Positions 43,830 through 53,246 of a stretch of DNA of 64,000 nt are shown here, piece by piece (the first letter of the stretch is position 1; each line of letters starts with the position of its first letter). The notes beneath the pieces were generated by a model. That model worked only from the letters and a program-made list of their open reading frames with translations. It had not been told where the DNA came from and did no database searches. Location of the stretch: positions 1,922,001 to 1,986,000 of the forward strand of contig NZ_CP065957.1 in NCBI RefSeq assembly GCF_017310505.1, read 5' to 3'. Made by a program: the position numbers and the translations under genes. The stretch is from Methylacidiphilum caldifontis (GTDB lineage: Bacteria; Verrucomicrobiota; Verrucomicrobiia; Methylacidiphilales; Methylacidiphilaceae).

Positions 43830-44300
43830 TTAATCTTTTCTTTCCTGTTCTTTCTGAGGGGATTCTGTGAGGGAGCGCTTGGATGTAGACCAGAGTATGG
43901 GAGGGAACATCAGGGCAATAGTGCGGCCTAAAACAAGAACGATGACCGCAAGGCTCCATATCAAGACGTTCAGACCGGAGATCTTTTCATCAAGAAGTGA
44001 AAGCATCAATTCTCTAAGCACAAAGGCTGCTCCCGCCTCTAATAGAACATGAAGCCTGATACGATCGAATTGGAAATATTCAACAAAAGCACGCAAAAGC
44101 TCAAGGATAACGACTAGGGAAAGAATGCGGCCTACAAGATCTCTAAAGCTCCAGGCCGTTGCATTTTTTGTTAATCCAGGTGTAAGTTCCCAAACACTGC
44201 GCACTATTTCTACTCCTAAGCCGACAAGAAGAAGAAAAATGATCAGGTTAAAGGCCACAGCAACCGCCATACGAAAAAAATAGAGAAGAACCTTTTGCAT
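43830..44300 (-). CDS. PsiE-like small membrane protein
   Basis: 156 residues with about four transmembrane segments. The central part DLVGRILSLVVILELLRAFVEY and FDRIRLHVLLEAGAAFVLRELMLSLL resembles the phosphate-starvation-inducible PsiE family, including the typical charged FQFDRIRLH link between helices. The role of PsiE proteins is unknown beyond phosphate-starvation induction in E. coli. It is a lone minus-strand gene, convergent with hpt and 250 bases from lnt, so the promoter is probably its own. Confidence 0.65.
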   Translation of the reverse strand: MQKVLLYFFRMAVAVAFNLIIFLLLVGLGVEIVRSVWELTPGLTKNATAWSFRDLVGRILSLVVILELLRAFVEYFQFDRIRLHVLLEAGAAFVLRELMLSLLDEKISGLNVLIWSLAVIVLVLGRTIALMFPPILWSTSKRSLTESPQKEQERKD

Positions 44301-44553
44301 CGTATCCTGTGTCTGTCAGTGATCTAAAAAGGTTTAAGGACCGGTCTATAAAAAAACTTTAACATACTTCAAAACTAAAAATCGTCAAATGTATAAAGCT
44401 AGCTTTCCAGATGGGCTTTGTGGGGGATGCTGATAAAAAACTGGCCTTTTTAGGGCTGCACTGAGACTTTGAGTAACCTTTTTTTATTAGTTTCTATCAA
44501 AACAATACAAGCGGAGAGAGATAGATATAAGCTTTAAAAAAAGGATCTAGGGT

Positions 44554-46158
44554 TTAATTTTTTTTGATTATCTTTTTATGGGAAAATGGAGGAACTAGGA
44601 GGAGTCCCAAACTTGTAAAGGCCAAGAGAACGATCCAATCTCCAAGTTTTTGATATGGAGTGGCTACGGGGTGATGCCAGTAAGCTTCTCCGAGCAGAAT
44701 CCCCTTGCAATCTACCGCTTTGCCCTCTTTTTGGGTAAGCATCTGGGTTATTCTTCCTCTTTGGTCTATCCACACCGATATGCCCGTGTTTGTACATCTA
44801 AGCATAGGAATGTCTAATTCGACTGTCCGGAAAAGGGCATTTATCATGTGGAGGAAAGCTCCCGGGGAGTCTTTGAACCATCCATCGTTGGTAATATCAA
44901 TAAGAAGATCGGGGTTCTGGGCTGTCATTTCCCGTACGTAGCTGGCAAGGGTGTCTTCAAAACAGATCAAAGGGGCGATTTTGAGTTGGGGTCTGTCAAG
45001 AAAGAAGAGGTTGTGTTCTGTGCCAGGAGAAAGATCGATCTGAAAAGGAACTAATTTACGCAAAAACGGAAAAATATGGGCAAAAGGGGTATATTCACCA
45101 AAAGGAACGAGGTGGTTTTTCGCATAAACTTGAGGATCTTCTCCAGCAGATTTGTATAAAACGGCCACATTGAACAGTTCGGTTGCGGAGGCTTTGAATG
45201 ATCCGGCAAGAAAAGAAAAAGGATGAGCTTCTTGGAGTTTATGGATCGGTTCAAGAAGTTTGGGTGAAGCAAAGAAGTCGATGCCGAAAGGACTTTCCGG
45301 CCAACAAACAAGATCGGGCTTGAAGCTTAGGGTTTGTCGACTTAAAGTAATTTCTTCAAGGAAGGCTTCTTCAGGATCAACGGGAATGTATAAATCTTGA
45401 GGGATATTGGGTTGAATGGCTGCGAAACGGATTTTTAAGGCTTTGTCTTCGGCAGAGTCTTTGATTAACCGCTGTTCTCCATAAAAAAAACCGAGTCCAA
45501 AAAGAAGGATTGCCGTTAGGGCTTCAATTTTTGGTAAATAGAGTAATTTTGTAGTAAAATGGCTGAATACGGATCGGACCATAAAATAAAGAAGGGCATT
45601 AATAAAAGCGATGAACCAGGAAAGCAAGAATACCCCACCCAAACTACAGAGTTGGATAAGAAGAATGTTTTTGTAGGCGCTACTGCCTAGTTCATTCCAA
45701 GGAAAGCCGCTAAACAACCAACTTCTAAACCATTCAGAAATGATCCACAAGTTGGCAATTACGAGAGCATTGATTAGGTTATCCTTGGCCGAAGTGGATT
45801 GATAATTTACAAACGGAGGGCTTATTGCTAAGAGCCAAATTGCGGGATAAAGCGCTAGATAAGCAATGAGGGCAACTGTTCCGATAACAGTGACGAGCCC
45901 AATCCACCAGAATGATAAAGCAAAAAAAATGATTCCGAAAAAAAACCCACAGCCGAATCTTTTTACTGGGCTCTGCTTGTAAAAATCGCCGCTTGCAATG
46001 AGAGGAATAAGACTTATCCAGCAAAAAGAAGATGGGATTTTGGGATTAAAGCAAGAAGCTAAAAGAATGGCTGAAAGAGTTGGAGAAATAAAAAAGAAGA
46101 AAAGATCAGTTAGAATGGATTGTTTTGTTTTTTTTTCTTTTATTTTTAGATTGTCCAT
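44554..46158 (-). CDS. lnt: Apolipoprotein N-acyltransferase
   Basis: Adds the third acyl chain to the N-terminal cysteine of lipoproteins at the inner membrane. About 534 residues from ATG 46158 (a GTG lies five codons upstream). The N-terminal half has about six membrane helices (with WIGLVTVIGTVALIAYLALYPA), the C-terminal half is a nitrilase-like domain with the E-K-C triad: the Glu in WPESPFG, Lys in YAKNHLVPFGEYTPF and Cys in PLICFEDTL. This implies a full diderm lipoprotein pathway, in line with the lipoprotein at 33507-33926. Gene stands alone. Confidence 0.95.
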   Translation of the reverse strand: MDNLKIKEKKTKQSILTDLFFFFISPTLSAILLASCFNPKIPSSFCWISLIPLIASGDFYKQSPVKRFGCGFFFGIIFFALSFWWIGLVTVIGTVALIAYLALYPAIWLLAISPPFVNYQSTSAKDNLINALVIANLWIISEWFRSWLFSGFPWNELGSSAYKNILLIQLCSLGGVFLLSWFIAFINALLYFMVRSVFSHFTTKLLYLPKIEALTAILLFGLGFFYGEQRLIKDSAEDKALKIRFAAIQPNIPQDLYIPVDPEEAFLEEITLSRQTLSFKPDLVCWPESPFGIDFFASPKLLEPIHKLQEAHPFSFLAGSFKASATELFNVAVLYKSAGEDPQVYAKNHLVPFGEYTPFAHIFPFLRKLVPFQIDLSPGTEHNLFFLDRPQLKIAPLICFEDTLASYVREMTAQNPDLLIDITNDGWFKDSPGAFLHMINALFRTVELDIPMLRCTNTGISVWIDQRGRITQMLTQKEGKAVDCKGILLGEAYWHHPVATPYQKLGDWIVLLAFTSLGLLLVPPFSHKKIIKKN

Positions 46159-46284
46159 AGACTGATTAATCACTTAAGACCATAAAAAGAAGAAAATGAA
46201 AATAATGTTAAAGAATAGCCCTTTTCTTTTTAGCATATCTTCGAGAATGGAGGAGAAAAGGATAGAGAAAAAAGAGAACAACCT

Positions 46285-47808
46285 ATGTTAAAAATTCTAC
46301 GTACGCATTCATGGTTACTCATCATTGTACTTGCGGTCATTGGCATCTCTTTCTTATTATTTTTTAACATACCCGCTTTAAGCGGATTGAAAAATCCTTC
46401 GGTTGCTAAAATAGCAGGGAAAAGTATTTCACTAGAAACTTTTAGGCTAGCAAGGCAAGCCAGTTCCATAGAAATGGCACTGAGTGGACCCGCTCAAAAC
46501 TATGGAGAAAATACACAGCTGGTACTCGATCAGATGGCCTGGACTAGGCTCATTTTTCTCCAGGCAGCAAAAGAGTTGCATTGTATCGTTCCAGAGGAAG
46601 AAGTTGTCCGGTTTATTCAAGGGCTTCCTTTTCTTCAAAAAGATGGGAAATACGATGCTTCGACTTATAAGCGGTTTGTCTCCTCTTTTTTAAATCCCCA
46701 GGGAATATCCGAGGAGAGGTTTCTGCAGGTTATGCATGAAGAACTGCTTATTGGAGAACTAAAAAAGGTTTTGGTAGCCCCTATTGAAGTTATACCCAAG
46801 GAAGTGGATGAGATATATACCATGACTTTCGGCCAAGTCCAGGTTTCTCTATTTCGGATGAACCTTCAAGAGTTTATGAAGGATATACAACTCAAAGCTG
46901 AGGAGATAGAAAAAGAATATAAAAATCATCCTAAAGATCCAGATTATTATACCCCTGAAAAACGAAAAGCCGGTTTTGTTTTTTTCCCCTTTCCTGAAAA
47001 TATCCAAAATTTAAAGGGAAAAGAGCTAGAAGATGCCAAAAGGAAAATTTTAGAAGAAGCAGAAGATTTTGCCATAGAAGCCTCACGGCAGACGGAAACA
47101 GCCGAGATGAATATGGAAAAGCTAGCTAAAGAAAAAAATTTAACTTATCAAACGACCGAACCGTTTACATTAGATAAACCGCCGGTCACTGTTGTGGATC
47201 CTCCAAAATTTTCCAAAACCGTTTTTGAACTGTCTCTGGATAAAGCGGTCAGTGAACCGGTTGAAACTTCCAAGGGATATTATGTCATTGTTCTTTTGAA
47301 CGTTGAGAAAGGCGTGTTACGCCCTTTCAATGAGCTAAAACCAGTAATTGAAGAAAAACTGAAGAGAAAGAAAGCTTTTGAAGCCTTGTTCCAAAAATCA
47401 GTGGGAGTTGAAAAAGACTTGAACAAGGCTCTTAAAGAGGGCAAGGATCTCGAGCAGATTGCAAGCAAAGAAGGGCTGATGGTTGAAAAGCCCCAGGCTT
47501 TTATTCCCGTTGATCCCCCAAAAGATTTGGAAGCAGCTAATGAAATCGGTTTTATATGCCAGTTACTCGAGCCTTTGCATTTAAGTCATTTTTTACCTAC
47601 TCCTAGCGGAGGTGTTTTTGTTTATTTGAAGAGTAGGTCTGCTCCAACCTTACCCAATGAGATGGAAATCAAAGACAGACTCGAAAAGGATCTGCTCATC
47701 AGCAGAAGACAAGCTTTCCTTGAGGAATGGGTGCTGAATAGGAGTAAACTTCCTGGATATGCTCCTCCTGCCTCTCTTTTGCAACGATCTGCAGCTCAAG
47801 AAAACTAA
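46285..47808 (+). CDS. PpiD/SurA-like periplasmic foldase
   Basis: 507 residues. A single N-terminal transmembrane helix (LLIIVLAVIGISFLLFFNI) is followed by a SurA_N/PpiD-type helical domain with VAKIAGKSISLETFRLA, a parvulin-like PPIase stretch near residues 205-345 (KAGFVFFPFPENIQN, then FSKTVFELSLDKAVSEPVETSKGYYVIVLLN), and a helical C-terminal arm. This is the PpiD layout: an inner-membrane-anchored periplasmic chaperone with peptidyl-prolyl isomerase-like domain. Key PPIase catalytic residues are hard to judge by eye, so enzyme activity is uncertain. Convergent with the LptF/G gene. Confidence 0.82.
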   Translation: MLKILRTHSWLLIIVLAVIGISFLLFFNIPALSGLKNPSVAKIAGKSISLETFRLARQASSIEMALSGPAQNYGENTQLVLDQMAWTRLIFLQAAKELHCIVPEEEVVRFIQGLPFLQKDGKYDASTYKRFVSSFLNPQGISEERFLQVMHEELLIGELKKVLVAPIEVIPKEVDEIYTMTFGQVQVSLFRMNLQEFMKDIQLKAEEIEKEYKNHPKDPDYYTPEKRKAGFVFFPFPENIQNLKGKELEDAKRKILEEAEDFAIEASRQTETAEMNMEKLAKEKNLTYQTTEPFTLDKPPVTVVDPPKFSKTVFELSLDKAVSEPVETSKGYYVIVLLNVEKGVLRPFNELKPVIEEKLKRKKAFEALFQKSVGVEKDLNKALKEGKDLEQIASKEGLMVEKPQAFIPVDPPKDLEAANEIGFICQLLEPLHLSHFLPTPSGGVFVYLKSRSAPTLPNEMEIKDRLEKDLLISRRQAFLEEWVLNRSKLPGYAPPASLLQRSAAQEN

Positions 47809-47812
47809 CCGG

Positions 47813-48925
47813 TTAAGAATGTCTTGAGAACAAACGTATCCCAAAAAGTGGAGCGATCCTGTAAAGGGAAAAAAGAGTGAATGCGGCTAGCGGACTAAAG
47901 ATGGCAACAGCTGGGGGAATCCTCGAACCTTGACCTAAAATTTGAAAAAAATGGAAGATTAAGTAAAAAGCGATGAGAATAAACAGAGCGTTAAAAACTC
48001 CTGCCGTAGGATGCCTGCTGCTTAGTCTTCCTCCCTCGGCAAGCCCAATTAGAAGAAGAACAAGCATGGATAAAGGTTCAGCAACCAAAGTATAGAACTG
48101 GACTTGATAAGGAGCAAGCAGGGCTTTTTGGATACTACGGGGTTTATCGATCAATTTCCAGAGTTCGGAAGCATTAAGATCACGGGGTTTTTTCTCAAGG
48201 GCGACCATTTGTCTAGGAGGGGTATTCCAGGAAACCAAAGAGAGCGTATCGAAATAGGTGCTTTGGGAAAAATTGTTTGCAGAGTCATAATCAATGCGGT
48301 TAACCTCGTTGAGGGTCCAATGATTGTCTTTCCATATAGCCCTTCGTGCGAAATATTTTTTTAGATCTTTTCCTGAATTTTCTTGAACGACAACTTCTAC
48401 ATCTTCTCCTTGATTTTTGGTGAAATCAAGTTGTCGAAAATACCATACTCTTTTTTCAGCTTCTTCTTTATAAATTATTCCTCGAACAGCATGCACAGCG
48501 GCTTTGTTTCCTTTAATATCTTCCATTATTTGGTCTCTTTTGGCCTGAGAGTTGCCTCCTGGACCAAGTTGAAGGGCTGTAAGAGAAAGGGTCATCAGCA
48601 CTCCGATAATCAAAAAAGGAGCAAATATTTTTTGTAGAGGAACCCCACAGGCTTGCATGGCTATGAACTCCCCATGTCTGTGCAGTTGCATGAGAAAGTA
48701 AAGTGAAGAAAAAAGAGAAGCCGGAGGAACAATCATGATGATAACGGCTGGAAAATAAGCCAGATAATAGTGAAAAATTTGACTGGCGGTAGCCTTGTTT
48801 TGAATGAAATCTTCGAGTGAACCAAAAAGATCGGCAATAATAACCAAGGAACAGAATGCGATGATTGTAAAAAGCAGGGGAAATAAAAAGCCCTTGAAAA
48901 GATAACGAAATAAAATCTTGTTCAT
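47813..48925 (-). CDS. LptF/LptG-family lipopolysaccharide export permease
   Basis: 370 residues of the YjgP/YjgQ family. It begins ILFRYLFKGFLFPLLFTIIAFCSLVIIADLF with three N-terminal helices, a periplasmic beta-jelly-roll from about 150 to 265 (GIIYKEEAEKRVWYFRQLDF), and three C-terminal helices, one with LLIGLAEGGRLSSRHPTAGVF. LptF and LptG form the membrane part of the LptB2FG exporter. Only one paralogue is here, and I cannot say whether it is F or G. Transcribed alone; convergent with the PpiD-like gene. Confidence 0.9.
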   Translation of the reverse strand: MNKILFRYLFKGFLFPLLFTIIAFCSLVIIADLFGSLEDFIQNKATASQIFHYYLAYFPAVIIMIVPPASLFSSLYFLMQLHRHGEFIAMQACGVPLQKIFAPFLIIGVLMTLSLTALQLGPGGNSQAKRDQIMEDIKGNKAAVHAVRGIIYKEEAEKRVWYFRQLDFTKNQGEDVEVVVQENSGKDLKKYFARRAIWKDNHWTLNEVNRIDYDSANNFSQSTYFDTLSLVSWNTPPRQMVALEKKPRDLNASELWKLIDKPRSIQKALLAPYQVQFYTLVAEPLSMLVLLLIGLAEGGRLSSRHPTAGVFNALFILIAFYLIFHFFQILGQGSRIPPAVAIFSPLAAFTLFSLYRIAPLFGIRLFSRHS

Positions 48926-48984
48926 TATTCAGCAGTCGAATATAGCATGTATGATGCTGCGGCCGTTATTTTTTGATAGAAAAC

Positions 48985-49587
48985 ATGGATAACATAGCTG
49001 TTAACTCAAGTCAAATTATTGGCAAGGAACTGGCTGAGCTCTGTGATTTAACAACCAAACTGCAAAAGACCACGAGCGTGCTTTTAAATATTGCAGAGCG
49101 CATACTGCACTGTTTTGAACAAGACAAAAAAATTCTTTGTGCGGGCAATGGCGGCAGTGCAGCTCAAGCAATGCATTTTGTTGAAGAGTTGGTCGGAAAA
49201 TTCAGGAATGAAAGAAGACCTCTTGGTGCCCTATCGCTCGTTTCAGATGGGCCTACTCTCAGTTGCATCGCTAATGACTTTGGCTATGACGAGGTTTTTT
49301 CAAGACAGATAGAAGCTTTAGGGAATGTTGACGATCTGTTGATTTTATTCTCCACCAGTGGGGCTTCCCGCAATCTTGTTCGTGCCGTCCATACGGCAAA
49401 AAATCTTGGAATGTTTTCTGTTGCTTTTTTGGGTAAGGGGGGTGGAGAACTGGCTCACCAGGTTGATTTAGCTTGGATTGTTCCGAGTGAGAGTACTTCG
49501 AGAATTCAGGAAATGCATTGTTGGGCTACCCATGTACTCCTTGAAATCGTCGAAGAATGGGTAACGTTCCAGCAAAAAATCAAATAA
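48985..49587 (+). CDS. gmhA: Phosphoheptose isomerase (SIS family)
   Basis: Converts sedoheptulose 7-phosphate to glycero-manno-heptose 7-phosphate for the LPS inner core. About 200 residues from ATG 48985 (a TTG lies four codons upstream). It has the SIS signature CAGNGGSAAQAMHFVEELVGKF, where the Glu is the likely catalytic base, FSTSGASRNLVRAV and the C-terminal IQEMHCWATHVLLEIVEEW with the conserved His. It is divergent from the LptF/G gene and ends eight bases inside accB on the other strand. Both neighbours agree with an outer-membrane/LPS context. Confidence 0.88.
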   Translation: MDNIAVNSSQIIGKELAELCDLTTKLQKTTSVLLNIAERILHCFEQDKKILCAGNGGSAAQAMHFVEELVGKFRNERRPLGALSLVSDGPTLSCIANDFGYDEVFSRQIEALGNVDDLLILFSTSGASRNLVRAVHTAKNLGMFSVAFLGKGGGELAHQVDLAWIVPSESTSRIQEMHCWATHVLLEIVEEWVTFQQKIK

Positions 49588-50035
49588 GTTTTACTCTGAA
49601 AAGAGGTCTGTTAAAATCCACCGGTTTGCCATTTTCCGCTAATACCTCGGTAATAATCCCATGCAGCTCTGCTTTTATCTCGTTCATGACCTTCATTGCT
49701 TCAATAATACAAACTACGGTATCCTCGTGGACTTCCTGTCCAACCTCGACGTAAGGTTGAGCGTTAGGGGAAGGAGCCCTATAAAATATGCCTACCATGG
49801 GTGAACGGATTTCTGCTGTTTGAGAAGGGCTTAACAGTGAAGTCTCTTTGTCTTTGATTTCTACAATATGTTGGCTACTTCCTAAATAGTGAGGCGGAGG
49901 GTTGGGTAAGGGTGGGGGGTGAGGGGCAAAGTCCTTTCTTAGCCTGATTTTCGAATTTTCTTCTTCAATCTCGATTTCATTAAGATTGTTCCTGACCATC
50001 AGTTCGATAAGTTCGGTAATTTTAGCTATGTCCAT
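49580..50035 (-). CDS. accB: Biotin carboxyl carrier protein of acetyl-CoA carboxylase
   Basis: 151 residues. The C-terminal biotinyl domain holds the biotinylation motif EAMKVMNEI, preceded by the conserved SPMVGIFYRAPSPNAQPYVEVGQEV and followed by GIITEVLAENGKPVDFNRPLFRV. The N-terminal helix (MDIAKITELIELMVRNNLNEIEI) and a proline-rich linker (APHPPPLPNPPPH) are typical of AccB. The BirA ligase at 58623-59627 would add the biotin. accC, usually next to accB, is not adjacent on this strand; a 263-base gap lies upstream, so accB here may be monocistronic. Confidence 0.95.
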   Translation of the reverse strand: MDIAKITELIELMVRNNLNEIEIEEENSKIRLRKDFAPHPPPLPNPPPHYLGSSQHIVEIKDKETSLLSPSQTAEIRSPMVGIFYRAPSPNAQPYVEVGQEVHEDTVVCIIEAMKVMNEIKAELHGIITEVLAENGKPVDFNRPLFRVKLI

Positions 50036-50298
50036 AGATTTTTCCCATCTCTATCAATATCTTCCATTTTGAAGAAAATATCACTACAATCAATGCATTT
50101 CATCGACAAATCATGATTTTAAAAAACAAAAGAAAGAAAACCTGGCAACGGTCAAGCTTGTCAACCCCCTAGCTTCACCTTGGTTTCGGTCCATGTACTT
50201 TAAGGATTTGATTAATTTTTGTTAAATTTTTTAACGTTTTCTAGAGTCCTATTGCGCTTAGTACCTGGCTTTGCGTTAAAAGAAAAAATAATATTTTT

Positions 50299-51174
50299 TT
50301 AATTCCGGGTAATATTTCTAGGGAGAAAAGCGGCTTCTATGGCCAGGCTTTCTTCCATGCCATAATTGAGATCCTGGTTAAGTCTTTCTACACGGCGTAT
50401 CTCTTCTATTAATTTTAAACAACTTTGAGCTGAAGCCCCTTTTTCCATTTCCGCTTGTATTTTATGCCAGCAAGCCAGTTCTACGAGTCGTAAAAACCGT
50501 TCCCTTTTTTCGAGTATTTCTAGGGCAACCCCTTCTTGGCTTTCTTTTTCTTGCTGGTCTTCTTCTTTTTTTTCGGATTCAATGGCAATTTTAGCCTTCT
50601 GGATAAAATCATTAAGAAAAGCGATTTTTTTTAGCCTTCCTATTTCTTCCTCTTCTTCGATTTCAAGCCATTTTTGAACCTCGGGCCAGATGTCTTGATC
50701 TTCAGGAGAAATTTCAAAAGGAAAGCCACTGACTGAAAGACATAAACATCGGGATAAAAGAGTAGGAAATAGAGCCATCGGTCGAGTTGAAGTTAAAATG
50801 ATGGTCGTATTGAAAGGAGGCTCTTCGAGAGTTTTTAAAAAAGCATTAGCTGCTTCTCCTCCTCCAAAACACATGGATTCGGCTTGCAGGATGAGACAAA
50901 CCTTCCTAGACTCTCGATAAGGTCTTAAATAGAGATCCCTGCAGACATCCTTGATTTGCTGAACGCTGATCCGTTTTAATTTTGTCTGGGGTTTAAGGAG
51001 GTAAAAATCGGGATGTTTTGAGGGATCAGAGCCGAGCAACTCTCTAGAGATTTCCATCCCCAAGTTCAACAATAAAGAAGAACTAACCCCGCTAATAAGA
51101 TAGGCCGAGGCGATCCTTTGGTTCAAGATCGCTTTTTTAAAAAGCCCAAGACAATTTTCATAACTCAAAGACAT
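50299..51174 (-). CDS. holB: DNA polymerase III delta-prime subunit-like AAA+ protein
   Basis: 291 residues from ATG 51174; the open frame continues upstream but would enter tmk. The fold shows the clamp-loader series: AYLISGVSSSLLLNLGMEISREL in place of a P-loop, LYLRPYRESRKVCLILQAESM, ANAFLKTLEEPPFNTTIILTSTRPMALFPTLLSRC, the sensor and Arg-finger-like region. The canonical Walker A is absent, as is common for the non-hydrolysing delta-prime. It overlaps tmk by 17 bases in the fabI-to-holB run; the tmk-holB order is conserved widely. Confidence 0.85.
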   Translation of the reverse strand: MSLSYENCLGLFKKAILNQRIASAYLISGVSSSLLLNLGMEISRELLGSDPSKHPDFYLLKPQTKLKRISVQQIKDVCRDLYLRPYRESRKVCLILQAESMCFGGGEAANAFLKTLEEPPFNTTIILTSTRPMALFPTLLSRCLCLSVSGFPFEISPEDQDIWPEVQKWLEIEEEEEIGRLKKIAFLNDFIQKAKIAIESEKKEEDQQEKESQEGVALEILEKRERFLRLVELACWHKIQAEMEKGASAQSCLKLIEEIRRVERLNQDLNYGMEESLAIEAAFLPRNITRN

Positions 51175-51799
51175 TTTTGACTTTCTCCCATATCCGAGCA
51201 GAGATTGTTTGAGGACTAGATGTTCCTTCGATAATGTAAAAACGCTGAGGCTCTCTTTTAGCCAGATCAAGATAAGCTTGCCTTATCTGTTTTAGGGAAT
51301 TTTCAAATTCATCTTGCAGCCGGTCCGTAGTTGTTTTTGAGCCATCCCTCTTTTTGATCCTTAACTGTGAGCACTGATAGGGAATATCTAAGAGGATGGT
51401 CAGGGAAGGTTTTATTCCTGATGAAGCTAGGGCATTTAATTGTTCAATAATTTTTAATGGGATACCGCGAACAATCCCCTGGTAGACCAGAGTTGAATCG
51501 GTGAACCGATCAGCAAGGATCCATGAGTTTTCAGCCATTCCAGGCTCGATGACTTGCTTGATCAGCTCCACTCTACTGGCTTCGAATAAAAACAGTTCTG
51601 CTAGTGGACTTAGGCTAAAGGAAGGGTGTTTGAGAATCTTGCGAAGCCGCTCTCCTAATTTTGTTGTTCCTGGCTCTCGGACGACAACGACTTTCTCTCC
51701 ACGGTTTTCCAACCGTTTTTTGAGCAGCCGAATCTGTGTGGTCTTTCCACATCCTTCACTGCCTTCGAAGCTGATGAAACGCGTTTTTACTCTTTCCAT
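51158..51799 (-). CDS. tmk: Thymidylate kinase
   Basis: Phosphorylates dTMP to dTDP. 213 residues from ATG 51799, set by the P-loop distance: FISFEGSEGCGKTTQIRLLKKRL begins at residue 7. The LID/DR motif ADRFTDSTLVYQG and ENSWIL (dTMP-site) are visible, plus the later SLTILLDIP. The frame is open upstream into cysS, which it would overlap by about 90 bases; the chosen start overlaps by 13. It is followed by holB (delta-prime), a common partner. Confidence 0.92.
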   Translation of the reverse strand: MERVKTRFISFEGSEGCGKTTQIRLLKKRLENRGEKVVVVREPGTTKLGERLRKILKHPSFSLSPLAELFLFEASRVELIKQVIEPGMAENSWILADRFTDSTLVYQGIVRGIPLKIIEQLNALASSGIKPSLTILLDIPYQCSQLRIKKRDGSKTTTDRLQDEFENSLKQIRQAYLDLAKREPQRFYIIEGTSSPQTISARIWEKVKNVFEL

Positions 51800-53196
51800 G
51801 CTTTCTGTCCTTCGGGGGTATCCTGGACAATCCAACCCTTGTCTAGAAGTGCTTGTCTTAGCCTGTCGCTTGTCTGCCAATCCTTTTTTTTACGGGCCTC
51901 AGCCCTCATCGAAAGAAGGGATTGAATTTCTGGGGGTATTTCTACGTTGAGTTCTCCAACTCCTAAAAGAGAATCTACAAGCTGCCAGCTTTTATAGAGA
52001 GGAGGCAACTGCTTGCCCTCATCCATCATCCGATTGGTCAGTCTGATCCAATCGAACAGATGGCCAACGGCCTCGGTTATATTCAGATCGTCAGCTAAGG
52101 CTTCTAAAAACCGGCGATTAAACGATATTTGTTCGTCGGTTTCATGACCTAGAAATTGAGAAGGGGGGATATCTCGTTGCCTACTCAGCCATGAGTCTAT
52201 TCTTTTAAGGGCTTCCCGAGACGATTCCATTCCATGCCAGCTGAAATTGAGGGTTTGTCGGTAATGGGAAGAGGTCAAAAGATGATACCGAAGTACCCTG
52301 GCACTGAAACCTTTGTTTAGAACATCTCGTAAAGTATAAATGTTGCCCAGTGATTTTGACATTTTTTCACCTTCAACAAGAACATGGGAAACGTGGAACC
52401 AGTGACGGACAAATTTAGTACCGGTCATGGATTCACTCTGGGCTATTTCGTTTTCGTGATGAGGGAAAATCAGGTCTACTCCACCGCAGTGAATATCAAT
52501 TTGCTTTCCTAAATAACAAATGCTCATGGTTGAACATTCGATATGCCACCCCGGTCTACCTATTTCCCACGGAGAAATCCAGCCGACATCTCCATCTTCG
52601 GCTTTTTTCGCTTTCCAGAGTGCAAAGTCACCATAATTTTCTTTGACATATTCATCTGAAAAAACCTGTGTCCCAATCTTTAATTTCTCTTTATCTAAAT
52701 GTGAAAGCTTTCCGTAGTCGGGGAAAGAGGAGATACGAAAATAAACCGAGCCATCCTGACCTATGTAAGCATGATCTTTTTCCAGGAGTTGGCGAATGAA
52801 TTCGATCATTTTTTCAATATGTTCGGTAGCCCGCGGTTGAAAATGAGGCTTGAGCATATTGAGAGTCCGCATATCCTTTTCAAATTCATCAATATAACGT
52901 TGGGTATAGGCGGCTAAGGAAATGCCCGCTGCTCGCGAAGCAGCGATGGTTTTGTCATCCACATCGGTATAGTTCATTACGTGAGTGACTTTATATCCAA
53001 AAAGCTCAAGTGCCCGGCGTAAAAGATCAACGCAAAGAAACGTTCTGAAATTACCGATATGGGCAAGATTATAAACGGTTGGACCACAGGCATACAGGGT
53101 AATCTGTGGAGGATGAATTGGATTTATAGGTTCGATACTTCGAGAAAGAGTATTGAAAAGTTTAAATGGGGGAAGTGGGAATGAGAAATCCATCAT
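51787..53196 (-). CDS. cysS: Cysteinyl-tRNA synthetase
   Basis: Class I synthetase, 469 residues. [20 protein letters not shown]-type start ([17 protein letters not shown]) contains the zinc cysteine and HIGN, the later KMSKSLGN is the second ATP-binding signature, and the zinc site is completed by [10 protein letters not shown] and [10 protein letters not shown]. Length and motifs are those of bacterial CysRS. It lies in a minus-strand cluster with tmk and holB downstream and the flavoprotein 50 bases upstream. Confidence 0.96.
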   Translation of the reverse strand: [469 protein letters not shown]

Positions 53197-53246
53197 GGCT
53201 TGGTACTTCAGTTTTGAGTTAAAGAGTTGCGTTGTTCAAGGCAAAA

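Noticed and set aside
50299-51174. HolB as a degenerate pseudogene because it lacks a Walker A motif.
   Set aside because: Delta-prime subunits often lack a working P-loop; the frame, length and tmk neighbour fit a functional gene.
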